Positions 1 through 5,408 of a stretch of DNA of 15,934 nucleotides are shown piece after piece. Under the pieces are notes generated by a model. The model saw nothing but the letters and a program-made list of their open reading frames with translations. It made no database searches and was not told the origin of the DNA. Position 1 is the first letter of the stretch, and every line of letters begins with the position of its first letter. The stretch lies in assembly GCA_964393215.1 (NCBI GenBank), contig CAYMSW010000014.1, forward strand, positions 1 to 15,934, in the 5' to 3' direction. This DNA is from CAYFNK01 sp964393215 (GTDB taxonomy: Archaea > Nanobdellota > Nanobdellia > SCGC-AAA011-G17 > PNOQ01). The translations under genes were made by a program, and so were the position numbers.

Positions 1-252
1 TCTTGTCTTGAGTAATCCATACTTTTTTGGATATAATACCTTATTTAAAAGTCTATACTTTGGGGCATTTTTGTTCTTTTGAAAGAAAAATATATACAAA
101 ATTGGTAAAATACCTAAAGTTTGAATAAAAATTATAGCAATGAACCAAACCTTCTGATAATTCCTAGCAGCTCTCCACAAAGCCCAAGACATCCAAGGAA
201 GAGACCAAGCAAATGCTAAAATCCACCAAACTGTGCTCCAATCTACATTCAT
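1..252 (-). CDS. Small membrane protein, DUF5652-like (3' end cut by the window edge)
   Basis: An open frame of 84 codons reads from an ATG at 252 to the left edge with no stop, so the C-terminus is missing. The N-terminal part is Trp-rich and hydrophobic (about residues 5-27). A short basic stretch, LWRAARNYQKVWF (about 26-38), leads into a second hydrophobic span (about 37-59) containing the motif TLGILPILYIFFF, followed by a Lys-rich tail. The order LPW, ALWRAAR, KVWF, LGILxILY is what I recall for the DUF5652 family of short two-helix membrane proteins of unknown function. The basic inter-helix loop suggests it faces the cytoplasm. It is divergent from the gene starting at 313 and shares an AT-rich promoter block with it. 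Family assignment is from memory; no function is claimed. Confidence 0.72.
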   Translation of the reverse strand, partial: MNVDWSTVWWILAFAWSLPWMSWALWRAARNYQKVWFIAIIFIQTLGILPILYIFFFQKNKNAPKYRLLNKVLYPKKYGLLKTR

Positions 253-270
253 AACTTAATCTAGAAATAA

Positions 271-290
271 GGATATATAAATTTTTTTAA
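271..290. promoter_or_regulatory. Bidirectional AT-rich promoter block
   Basis: The 60-base divergent gap holds ATATATAA and TTTTTTTAAAC side by side. Read leftward, the TATATA part lies about 25 bases before the ATG at 252. Read rightward, the TTTTTAAAC part lies about 26 bases before the ATG at 313. Both fit leaderless archaeal promoters. Exact start sites are inferred. Confidence 0.5.
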
Positions 291-312
291 ACAAATAAGT
301 TATAAAATAAAC

Positions 313-660
313 ATGCAAAAAACAGAATTCAAACTACTTTCCGAATTAGAAGAAGAAAATAAAGAATATATCGAGATTTTGAACAAAAGATATACAGAAT
401 GTGACTCTCAAGGCCACTTAAAACCAAAAAAAAGAAAGAATTTTTGTGATCATTGTTATAGGCATTTGGAATATCCTACTCCAGAAACAGATGCAGAATT
501 GAGGCGCCAAAGAGAACTTCCCTCTCACCAACAACCATGTAATGCACCAATAATGATAGAAAGGGCAAATAGGGAAAGAGGTTTCCAAGAAGGTTTAGAT
601 TTCTGGGACGGAGTTAACAAAATTAGAGAAGAATTAGAATCTAAAGTAGAAAATTCTTAA
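313..660 (+). CDS. Hypothetical protein with possible zinc-binding motif
   Basis: A 115-residue soluble, highly charged protein that I do not recognise. Residues 1-28 are Glu/Lys-rich and probably helical. The middle holds C30, H35, C45, C48 and H51 around CDHCYRH, a spacing that could bind one zinc ion. A further Cys sits at 76. The C-terminal third is again charged and helical. There is no signal peptide or membrane segment. It is the only rightward gene in the first 5 kb and is convergent with the thioredoxin-like gene, leaving only about 30 bases between the two stops. The AT-rich block before its start fits a leaderless promoter. Function unknown; the zinc site is inference from Cys/His spacing only. 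Confidence 0.75.
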   Translation: MQKTEFKLLSELEEENKEYIEILNKRYTECDSQGHLKPKKRKNFCDHCYRHLEYPTPETDAELRRQRELPSHQQPCNAPIMIERANRERGFQEGLDFWDGVNKIREELESKVENS

Positions 661-691
661 ACCATCAACTGAAGCAAGCTCCAATCCATAA

Positions 692-1036
692 TTATAATTC
701 ACACCCAGACAAATCAGCCAAAGTTCTCAAAGACTGAACACCCGGTTTATTTGGCCCATCCGGAAAAACCCATGTTGGAAATCCAGTTATTCCTTTATCA
801 ACACACCAATCTTCTTCAAAATCACAGTTATGATAATCTATAAACTCAAAAGAGTTACCAAACATTTCTTTCTGATCACTACAATGCGAACACCAATCAG
901 TTCCACCCATAGAAACTCCAGCATCAGTCAAACACTGTGCAAACTCATCATAATTTCCTGGTTCATTATTCTGATAAACAAAAAATGCTACTAAAACAAC
1001 TAACACCCCAATAAAAATCATCGTCCCCTTTTTCAT
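692..1036 (-). CDS. Membrane-anchored thioredoxin-like protein (VKOR-associated Trx type)
   Basis: A 114-residue protein with a Lys-Lys start and one hydrophobic segment (about residues 5-21), so it is probably anchored with the catalytic domain outside the cytoplasm. The domain has the redox motif WCSHC (C49, C52) and the cis-proline signature GFPTW (P87). Its other Cys residues are C35, C71, C78 and C112. The pattern FAQCL, WCxHC, FIDYxxCD, GFPTW, LxxLSGC is that of the thioredoxin domain fused to, or encoded beside, vitamin K epoxide reductase (VKOR) homologues. No VKOR gene is in this window. It starts one base after the stop of the sulfur-carrier gene, and its Shine-Dalgarno lies in that gene's last codons, so the two are translationally linked. 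It could act in disulfide formation, or in reducing sulfur intermediates as its neighbours hint; the latter is inference. Confidence 0.85.
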   Translation of the reverse strand: MKKGTMIFIGVLVVLVAFFVYQNNEPGNYDEFAQCLTDAGVSMGGTDWCSHCSDQKEMFGNSFEFIDYHNCDFEEDWCVDKGITGFPTWVFPDGPNKPGVQSLRTLADLSGCEL

Positions 1037-1037
1037 T

Positions 1038-1232
1038 TCAACCTCCGGATACTACAGATAAGAACTTAACATCATCACCATTTTTAACTTTTGTGTCTTC
1101 AACACCCAACTCTCCATTTACTGTAACGAGAAATTCATTCAAATTCAATTCTAATTTCTCAGCTATTTCGCCAACAGTTTCGGCATTAACATCAAAATTT
1201 CTAGCTTCTTTTTGGTTGTACACGTTTACCAT
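1038..1232 (-). CDS. ThiS/MoaD/TtuB-type ubiquitin-like sulfur carrier
   Basis: A 64-residue protein with the beta-grasp pattern of ThiS/MoaD/SAMP proteins: MVNVYN strand, helix around EIAEKLELN, LVTVNGE strand, DGDDVKF-like turn (here NGDDVKFLSVV) and a terminal Gly-Gly (residues 63-64). In this family the C-terminal glycine is adenylated by an E1-like enzyme and becomes a thiocarboxylate, which donates sulfur to TtuA-type tRNA thiolases, ThiG or molybdopterin synthase. Its start overlaps the last 32 bases of the thiolase gene, which strongly supports a TtuB-like role as that enzyme's sulfur donor. No E1 (UbaA/ThiF/MoeB) is present here, so it must be encoded elsewhere. Conjugation as an archaeal ubiquitin-like modifier cannot be excluded. 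Confidence 0.85.
   Translation of the reverse strand: MVNVYNQKEARNFDVNAETVGEIAEKLELNLNEFLVTVNGELGVEDTKVKNGDDVKFLSVVSGG
1041..1046 (-). promoter_or_regulatory. Shine-Dalgarno GGAGGT inside the upstream gene's Gly-Gly codons
   Basis: Read on the minus strand the junction is TCC GGA GGT TGA A ATG. GGA GGT encodes the Gly-Gly end of the sulfur carrier, TGA is its stop, and GGAGGT sits four bases before the thioredoxin-like ATG at 1036. It is the strongest Shine-Dalgarno match I noticed in the window. Confidence 0.7.
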
Positions 1233-2145
1233 TCTTCAAATTTTCCACATAAACACAGGCCTGACACTTGTCCTGAGAACAAGGTTCCCCACAAACCACA
1301 CATAATCTAATACTTTTGTCGTTTTTAAAATGTTCCTTTAGTGTAGGCAACAGCTCAATAAACGAATTTACAACTCCATGCCTAGAACCAGGATACATTT
1401 CTTCGAAATCATTCAACCATTTTCTCAAACTAAATCTATAATTTCCAGCAGCAAAAGGACATTCATTAAAGTCCGTAGCCAAATTTTTCAAGAAAGCATA
1501 AGTCATAACTTCCTTTTCAGTCACAAAATACAATGGTTTAACCCTCTTAATGAATCCGGGATGATCAACAACACCAGTAATCGGACCCAACCTAGCACTC
1601 ACAGCTAAATTATTTCTAAATTGGTTCATCAAAATGCTTTGCGCTTCATCATCTAAGTTATGACCAGTAGCCAACTTATCAACTTTCAACTCCTTAGCTT
1701 TAGTGTTCAACAAATATCTTCTAAAAACACCACAAATGCTACAAGGTAAAGTATCTGTTTTCTTCATAATCTTATCCAAAGGCTGCCCAAAGTGATCTTT
1801 GTAAGAATAAACATTTAACTTAATTTTATTTTCTTTACAATATTTCTTAGCGAACTTAATAGTTTCATCTCTATAACCTTTAATACCTTCATCAATAGTT
1901 ATAGCAATTACCTTAGTAGTCCTCTGTTCCTTAGCTATGTCATTAATCAGATGAAGAGTTGTCAAAGAATCCTTTCCACCAGAAAGAGCAACGGCAATAG
2001 TTTCGCCTTTCTTGATCAAACCATACTTTCTAATTGTTTTTCTGACTTTCCTCTCAAAATAACTGATAAAACATTTCTTACAAAGAGTTATATGACTATT
2101 AGTCAACTTAATTACAGGTTTTTCCCTACACTTTCTACATGTCAT
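1201..2145 (-). CDS. tRNA 2-thiolation enzyme, TtuA/Ncs6 family
   Basis: A 314-residue PP-loop ATPase that adenylates the target uridine of tRNA and replaces oxygen with sulfur. Domains in order: N-terminal zinc finger (C3, C6, C22, C25), PP-loop SGGKDS (55-60), catalytic and iron-sulfur cysteines C135 and C138 in LPCSICG plus C229 in NECPF, the ATP-domain motif GHNLDDEAQ (161-169), and a C-terminal zinc finger (C282, C285, C289 or C294, C297). These match the full-length TtuA/Ncs6 layout, in which three Cys ligate a [4Fe-4S] cluster. I chose the ATG at 2145 over a TTG at 2160 because a TATA-like box is centred 27 bases upstream and the CxxC begins right after this Met. It overlaps the sulfur-carrier gene. 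Whether it makes s2U at position 34 (Ncs6) or s2T at 54 (TtuA) cannot be decided here. Confidence 0.93.
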   Translation of the reverse strand: MTCRKCREKPVIKLTNSHITLCKKCFISYFERKVRKTIRKYGLIKKGETIAVALSGGKDSLTTLHLINDIAKEQRTTKVIAITIDEGIKGYRDETIKFAKKYCKENKIKLNVYSYKDHFGQPLDKIMKKTDTLPCSICGVFRRYLLNTKAKELKVDKLATGHNLDDEAQSILMNQFRNNLAVSARLGPITGVVDHPGFIKRVKPLYFVTEKEVMTYAFLKNLATDFNECPFAAGNYRFSLRKWLNDFEEMYPGSRHGVVNSFIELLPTLKEHFKNDKSIRLCVVCGEPCSQDKCQACVYVENLKNGKRVQPKRS

Positions 2146-2165
2146 AAAGAAAAAGACCAAAAAAT

Positions 2166-2179
2166 AATCTTATAAAACT
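2166..2179 (-). promoter_or_regulatory. TATA-like box for the thiolase operon
   Basis: AGTTTTATAAGATT on the minus strand is centred about 27 bases before the ATG at 2145 and overlaps the stop codon of the preceding small gene. This suggests a leaderless start and an own promoter for the thiolase, sulfur carrier and thioredoxin-like genes. Confidence 0.5.
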
Positions 2180-2436
2180 TTCCCATTGCCATCAACTTCT
2201 TCAAGAATAGCTCTCAAACCAGACAATTCGTTGAACAAACTACCAGCATTCCGGCCAGCACTTTTGAGAGAACGTATATTTCTTCTAAGCATAGCAACAT
2301 TCTCAGAACTCATAGTTTCCCCAGTTTCCCTCATAACATCTTTAAGACCTTCAGCATCACAAGTATCTAGAAAAAAGCGATATCTTTCTTGAGTACCCAT
2401 CTCATAAACTGTGTCATGGAGCTCAGGGTATCTCAT
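2170..2436 (-). CDS. Small uncharacterised protein, TCDA family copy 1
   Basis: An 88-residue soluble, charged protein of unknown function. Its core (about residues 16-51) reads ERYRFFLDTCDAEGLKDV, then TGE and SSEN. This core aligns without gaps to the protein at 3741-4085: shared Q, Y, TCDA, G, TG, EN and L, with conservative changes (L/I, K/R, D/E, V/I) between them. It has no membrane segment or signal. C26 in TCDA is its only Cys. It lies downstream of the permease gene on the same strand with a 41-base gap holding its own TATA-like box, and upstream of the thiolase. The pairing of two paralogues around one permease is discussed as a finding. I do not recognise the family. Confidence 0.8.
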   Translation of the reverse strand: MRYPELHDTVYEMGTQERYRFFLDTCDAEGLKDVMRETGETMSSENVAMLRRNIRSLKSAGRNAGSLFNELSGLRAILEEVDGNGKVL

Positions 2437-2458
2437 AATAGAGAATTAGAGTATTAAC

Positions 2459-2470
2459 TTATTTATAAAA
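2459..2470 (-). promoter_or_regulatory. TATA-like box for TCDA copy 1
   Basis: TTTTATAAATAA on the minus strand lies 25-30 bases before the ATG at 2436. It is part of a perfect 14-base palindrome (TATAAAATTTTATA, 2464-2477) next to the permease stop. In such AT-rich DNA the palindrome may be chance. Confidence 0.5.
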
Positions 2471-2477
2471 TTTTATA

Positions 2478-3689
2478 CTAACCAACAATCAAATTCCTAA
2501 TAATAAACCCAAGCATGAACAAGCTAGTCAACAAACCAATAAGAGATAAAACAGGGAACTTTCCAACGTTACATGGACACTTAAATGGCCTTTTCATCTT
2601 TGGCTCCTTATACCTCAAAGCAATCGCAGCCAAATTTACAGAAGCAAAAGTAATGAACACAAACAAATTGGTCAAATTAGCAACTAAACTCAGATCACCA
2701 AGCAGAGAAACACCAATACACAACAACATAAAGAAGAAAATCGCAACATAAGGAGTTCTAGTTCTCTTATGAACTTTCGAGAATATTTTTGGCAACGAAC
2801 TTTCCTTAGCAATTCCATAAATCATTCTAGAATTCGTAACTAAAATAATCAACACAGTATTAGCAGTAGAGAACAGAGCAATTATAGCTAATAAAATAAA
2901 AGCAGGAGAACCCAATACAGCAGCCGCAGCCGTAGCCAACGGAGCATCAGAGGCAGCCAAAGTTTCCCAACCAACAATACTTACTGTAGAAATTGCAACT
3001 AAAACATAAACAACTCCAGTAATCAAAATAGAATACACCAAAGCTTTTGGAATTGTTCTTTCAGGATCTTTAGTTTCTTCCCTTAACTTAATAATTCCTT
3101 CAAAACCTAAGAATGCAAAGAACACCAACGCAGCAGAACTGAACACCCCAGTCATTCCGTTAGGCATATCAAAATAATTTACACTTCCAAAACTACTGAT
3201 TCCTAAAACAATAATTATAAGCAAACCAACAAACTCAATCAAAGTTGAAATAGTATTAAACCAACTGGACTCTTTTATTCCAATAAAATTAATCAAAGTC
3301 ATAAGAACTATCAATAAAATAGCACCCCAAACAATAGGCATGCCAATCAATGAACCAAAATAACCTCCGAAACCTAAAGCAACTGCAGCTGCACTAACAA
3401 AGCCAGCAAACAAAATAGCTACTCCGACTAAGAATGCAATCTTCTTATTGAAAGCAGCAGCTAAATAATGATACTCACCAGAATCTCCTTTGAACATAGA
3501 AGATAATTCAGCATAACTCAATCCAGTAAAAATTGCAATAACAGCAGAAATAAAGAATCCTAACCAAGTTGCATTACCTGCTTCAGAAGCAGCAACACCA
3601 ATAAGCGCGTAAATACCGGCACCAAGAATGATACCAACACCCATTACAGTTACTTGAAACAAGTTCAATGATCTTTCTAATTTCACCAT
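2478..3689 (-). CDS. APC-superfamily amino-acid permease
   Basis: A 403-residue polytopic membrane protein with about 12 hydrophobic segments. The first helix carries the APC signature GVGIILGAGIYALIG, in which the broken GAGIY binds the substrate backbone. Helix 6 carries FFAFLGFEGI, followed by the conserved EETKDPERTIPKAL loop, and a later helix carries NSRMIYGIAKE. This is the amino acid-polyamine-organocation fold, close to the cationic/neutral amino-acid exchanger group. Substrate cannot be read from sequence. It probably imports amino acids, which would suit an organism with reduced biosynthesis (inference). The ATG at 3689 gives a short polar N-terminus before helix 1, as in the family. 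Small paralogous TCDA proteins lie immediately on either side on the same strand, and a perfect inverted repeat sits at its promoter. Confidence 0.92.
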   Translation of the reverse strand: MVKLERSLNLFQVTVMGVGIILGAGIYALIGVAASEAGNATWLGFFISAVIAIFTGLSYAELSSMFKGDSGEYHYLAAAFNKKIAFLVGVAILFAGFVSAAAVALGFGGYFGSLIGMPIVWGAILLIVLMTLINFIGIKESSWFNTISTLIEFVGLLIIIVLGISSFGSVNYFDMPNGMTGVFSSAALVFFAFLGFEGIIKLREETKDPERTIPKALVYSILITGVVYVLVAISTVSIVGWETLAASDAPLATAAAAVLGSPAFILLAIIALFSTANTVLIILVTNSRMIYGIAKESSLPKIFSKVHKRTRTPYVAIFFFMLLCIGVSLLGDLSLVANLTNLFVFITFASVNLAAIALRYKEPKMKRPFKCPCNVGKFPVLSLIGLLTSLFMLGFIIRNLIVG

Positions 3690-3711
3690 CTTTTGTTTAA
3701 ATCTAAATTTT

Positions 3712-3726
3712 ACTATTTAAAATAGT
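3712..3726 (-). promoter_or_regulatory. Permease promoter with perfect inverted repeat
   Basis: ACTATTT-A-AAATAGT is a perfect inverted repeat with 7-base arms around a single A. It contains the TATA-like TTTTAAATA and is centred about 29 bases before the permease ATG at 3689. It could be an operator overlapping the TATA box. AT-richness makes chance possible. Confidence 0.4.
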
Positions 3727-3740
3727 TTCTAAAAAAAGAA

Positions 3741-4085
3741 TTAGGAATGATGGTATGTTCTGCCATCACCAGTAGTTGCTCTACTCATATGCTCTTCTTT
3801 CAAATCATGATAAACTTCGGATAACTTTCCTTCTTTTCCCTCATACAAGCCACCCAAAAATGTTGTAGGACTTGCACTAAGTCTAACAGATCTTTCAGCC
3901 AATGCAAAAAGATTTTCCAAATTAGGAGCAGTTCCTGTTTTCTCTCTAATTTCTCTTATTCCAGCAGCATCACAGGTGGTTATTGCAAGTTTATACTCTC
4001 TCTGTACAGCACCATTTTCACTAACATCTTGTTGTTCTACTTGGGATTCAAATTCCCCACTATCAGTTTTATGTCCATCATTCAT
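3741..4085 (-). CDS. Small uncharacterised protein, TCDA family copy 2
   Basis: A 114-residue hydrophilic protein of unknown function. Residues 1-25 are acidic and Gln-rich and look disordered. The core from about residue 28 reads QREYKLAITTCDAAGIREI, then EKTGTAPNLENL, and aligns with the protein at 2170-2436. The C-terminus is His/Lys/Arg-rich. C38 in TCDA is its only Cys. It is followed by the permease 51 bases downstream on the same strand, but the permease has its own TATA-like box, so cotranscription is not certain. Unlike most genes here it appears to have a real leader: a TATA-like box at 4131-4141 and a GAGGT at 4094-4098, eight bases before the ATG. Regulator, chaperone or peptide roles are all possible; none is supported directly. 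Confidence 0.8.
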   Translation of the reverse strand: MNDGHKTDSGEFESQVEQQDVSENGAVQREYKLAITTCDAAGIREIREKTGTAPNLENLFALAERSVRLSASPTTFLGGLYEGKEGKLSEVYHDLKEEHMSRATTGDGRTYHHS

Positions 4086-4093
4086 TTATTTTT

Positions 4094-4098
4094 ACCTC
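4094..4098 (-). promoter_or_regulatory. Shine-Dalgarno GAGGT for TCDA copy 2
   Basis: GTGAGGTAAAAATAAATG on the minus strand places GAGGT eight bases before the ATG at 4085, a classical spacing. A 12-base perfect palindrome CTAAAATTTTAG (4100-4111) lies just upstream, near the expected transcription start. Confidence 0.55.
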
Positions 4099-4130
4099 AC
4101 TAAAATTTTAGAAGATTTTAGGACAACAAC

Positions 4131-4141
4131 TAATTTATAAA
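4131..4141 (-). promoter_or_regulatory. TATA-like box for TCDA copy 2
   Basis: GGTTTATAAAT on the minus strand lies about 50 bases before the ATG. It predicts a start near 4110 and a leader of roughly 25 bases containing the Shine-Dalgarno, in contrast to the leaderless genes around it. Confidence 0.5.
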
Positions 4142-4148
4142 CCTTGCC

Positions 4149-4901
4149 CTAAAAATCAAGTAAAACACCAACAGGACAGTGATCTGAGCCAATAATCTTG
4201 TTCAAAATAAAAGCATCTTTCAATTTTACTTTCTTAGAAATTAAAAAATAATCAATTCTCCAACCAACATTATTTGCTCTACAATTGAACATATAACTCC
4301 AATAGGAATAATTCTTTCCCTCTTTATTGAACTCTCTAAAACTATCTATAAACCCTGAATCCAAATATCTCTGAAGACCATCAATCTCAATCTGAGTATA
4401 ACCCGCAGTAACATTGTAATTTTGCTTAGGATGTGCCAAATCAATTTCAGTATGAGCAACATTAAGATCACCACAGATAACAACCGGCTTCTTTTTCTCT
4501 AAACCTTTCAAATATTTCAACAGATCTTTATCCCATTTACTCCTATATCTCAACCTAATCAAATCTCTCTGAGAATTAGGAACATAAACAGTAACTAGGA
4601 AAAATTTCTCAAACTCCAAAGTTATCAAACGACCTTCCTTATCGTGCTCTTCAATACCCATTCCATAAAAAACGGAAATTGGCTTAATCTTAGAAAAAAC
4701 AGCAGTTCCAGAATAGCCTTTCTTCTCAGCGCTGTTCCAATAATGATGCTCAAACTCAGAAAGCATCTTATCAACCTGCTCTGGATGGGCCTTGGTTTCC
4801 TGCAAACAAAGAACATCAGGTTTAATACTATCTATAGATTTTTCAAAACCCTTCTTCAATATAGCCCTTATGCCATTAACATTCCAAGAAACAATTTTCA
4901 T
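4149..4901 (-). CDS. xth: Exodeoxyribonuclease III / AP endonuclease
   Basis: A 250-residue exonuclease III family protein, close to the normal family size. It cleaves DNA at abasic sites in base-excision repair and can trim 3' ends. Visible motifs in order are KIVSWNVNGIRA (catalytic N7), CLQETKA (metal ligand E35), VYVPNS (Tyr106), CGDLNVAH (D145 and N147), WRIDYFL (D217 region) and GSDHCPV (D240 and H241). All catalytic positions are present, so the enzyme should be active. The ATG at 4901 overlaps the stop of the upstream 47-residue membrane peptide as ATGA, so the two are probably translated from one message. The subtype (bacterial Xth-like rather than APE1-like) is not resolved. Confidence 0.95.
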   Translation of the reverse strand: MKIVSWNVNGIRAILKKGFEKSIDSIKPDVLCLQETKAHPEQVDKMLSEFEHHYWNSAEKKGYSGTAVFSKIKPISVFYGMGIEEHDKEGRLITLEFEKFFLVTVYVPNSQRDLIRLRYRSKWDKDLLKYLKGLEKKKPVVICGDLNVAHTEIDLAHPKQNYNVTAGYTQIEIDGLQRYLDSGFIDSFREFNKEGKNYSYWSYMFNCRANNVGWRIDYFLISKKVKLKDAFILNKIIGSDHCPVGVLLDF

Positions 4902-5041
4902 TTTGCTAAATTTTCAAACATATTACCTACAACTGCACCAGTCATCTCAGATTTATACAAGGCGACAGTAAAAACTACAATAAAAAGCATCAACCAAAGA
5001 GCAATCTTCACCTTCCTATCAAAATAAACTATATCACCCAT
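4898..5041 (-). CDS. Single-span membrane peptide (47 aa) coupled to xth
   Basis: A short frame beginning MGDIVYFDRKVKIAL has a hydrophobic span (about residues 13-29, IALWLMLFIVVFTVALY) followed by a short tail ending NMFENLAK. The DRKVK stretch before the helix suggests that the N-terminus is cytoplasmic. Its TGA shares bases with the ATG of exonuclease III (ATGA), a typical operon coupling. A TATA-like box CTTAAATATTT lies about 24 bases before its ATG, as expected for a leaderless gene. Together these support a real gene despite its length. I know no family for it. It may serve mainly as a leader that couples translation to xth; that is inference. Confidence 0.65.
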   Translation of the reverse strand: MGDIVYFDRKVKIALWLMLFIVVFTVALYKSEMTGAVVGNMFENLAK

Positions 5042-5059
5042 AATGTTAGTTAAAATTCC

Positions 5060-5070
5060 AAATATTTAAG
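5060..5070 (-). promoter_or_regulatory. TATA-like box for the membrane peptide-xth operon
   Basis: CTTAAATATTT on the minus strand is centred about 24 bases before the ATG at 5041, consistent with leaderless transcription of the two-gene unit. Confidence 0.45.
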
Positions 5071-5087
5071 ATTTACTCAATAGAAAG

Positions 5088-5097
5088 ATATATAAAC
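5088..5097 (+). promoter_or_regulatory. TATA-like box for the gene at 5125
   Basis: GATATATAAA lies about 33 bases before the ATG at 5125, which would give a leader of only about 7-8 bases. A purine run AGAGGA (5113-5118) falls at Shine-Dalgarno distance but would be at the very 5' end of the message. Confidence 0.5.
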
Positions 5098-5124
5098 GGA
5101 ATTTAACGCGAAAGAGGATTAAAA

Positions 5125-5406
5125 ATGATCAAATACAGAAAAGGAAAAAAAGTGCGTAAAAAAAAGGATACTAAACCAGTTTATGTAAACTTTGAAAATA
5201 GAAATTACCAAGTATTGAGTGCAAGCCCCACAAGCGCATGCGGATTAGAAGGTTATGAATTAGATATGATTGAGGTAGAAAGAGTTAAAGGCGGAAAGTT
5301 TAGGCAAAAACAGGGTGCAACTGTGGCAAACTTAACAGTAGCCGCAGAAAATCCAAGCAAAAGACCATTGGGTCTAACAGACATGCTAAGATTAGTAGAT
5401 GAATAA
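5125..5406 (+). CDS. Small basic hypothetical protein
   Basis: A 93-residue protein that I do not recognise. The first 18 residues are very Lys/Arg-rich (KYRKGKKVRKKKD), followed by a short beta-like region PVYVNFENRNYQVLS, two small-residue turns and a charged C-terminus ending LRLVDE. The basic N-terminus suggests nucleic-acid or ribosome contact, but this is inference from composition only. It has no membrane segment. It stands alone between divergent and convergent neighbours, with its stop two bases from the stop of the HAD gene. An upstream TATA-like box and a purine-rich AGAGGA before the ATG support expression. Confidence 0.7.
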   Translation: MIKYRKGKKVRKKKDTKPVYVNFENRNYQVLSASPTSACGLEGYELDMIEVERVKGGKFRQKQGATVANLTVAAENPSKRPLGLTDMLRLVDE

Positions 5407-5408
5407 TT

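Noticed and set aside
2464..2477. 14-base perfect palindrome TATAAAATTTTATA as an operator or terminator
   Set aside because: It is purely A/T with no G/C stem and coincides with a TATA-like box; such palindromes are expected by chance at this composition.
4644..5027. Rightward 127-residue frame
   Set aside because: It runs antisense to exonuclease III and the coupled membrane peptide, both better supported; its product has no domain-like pattern.
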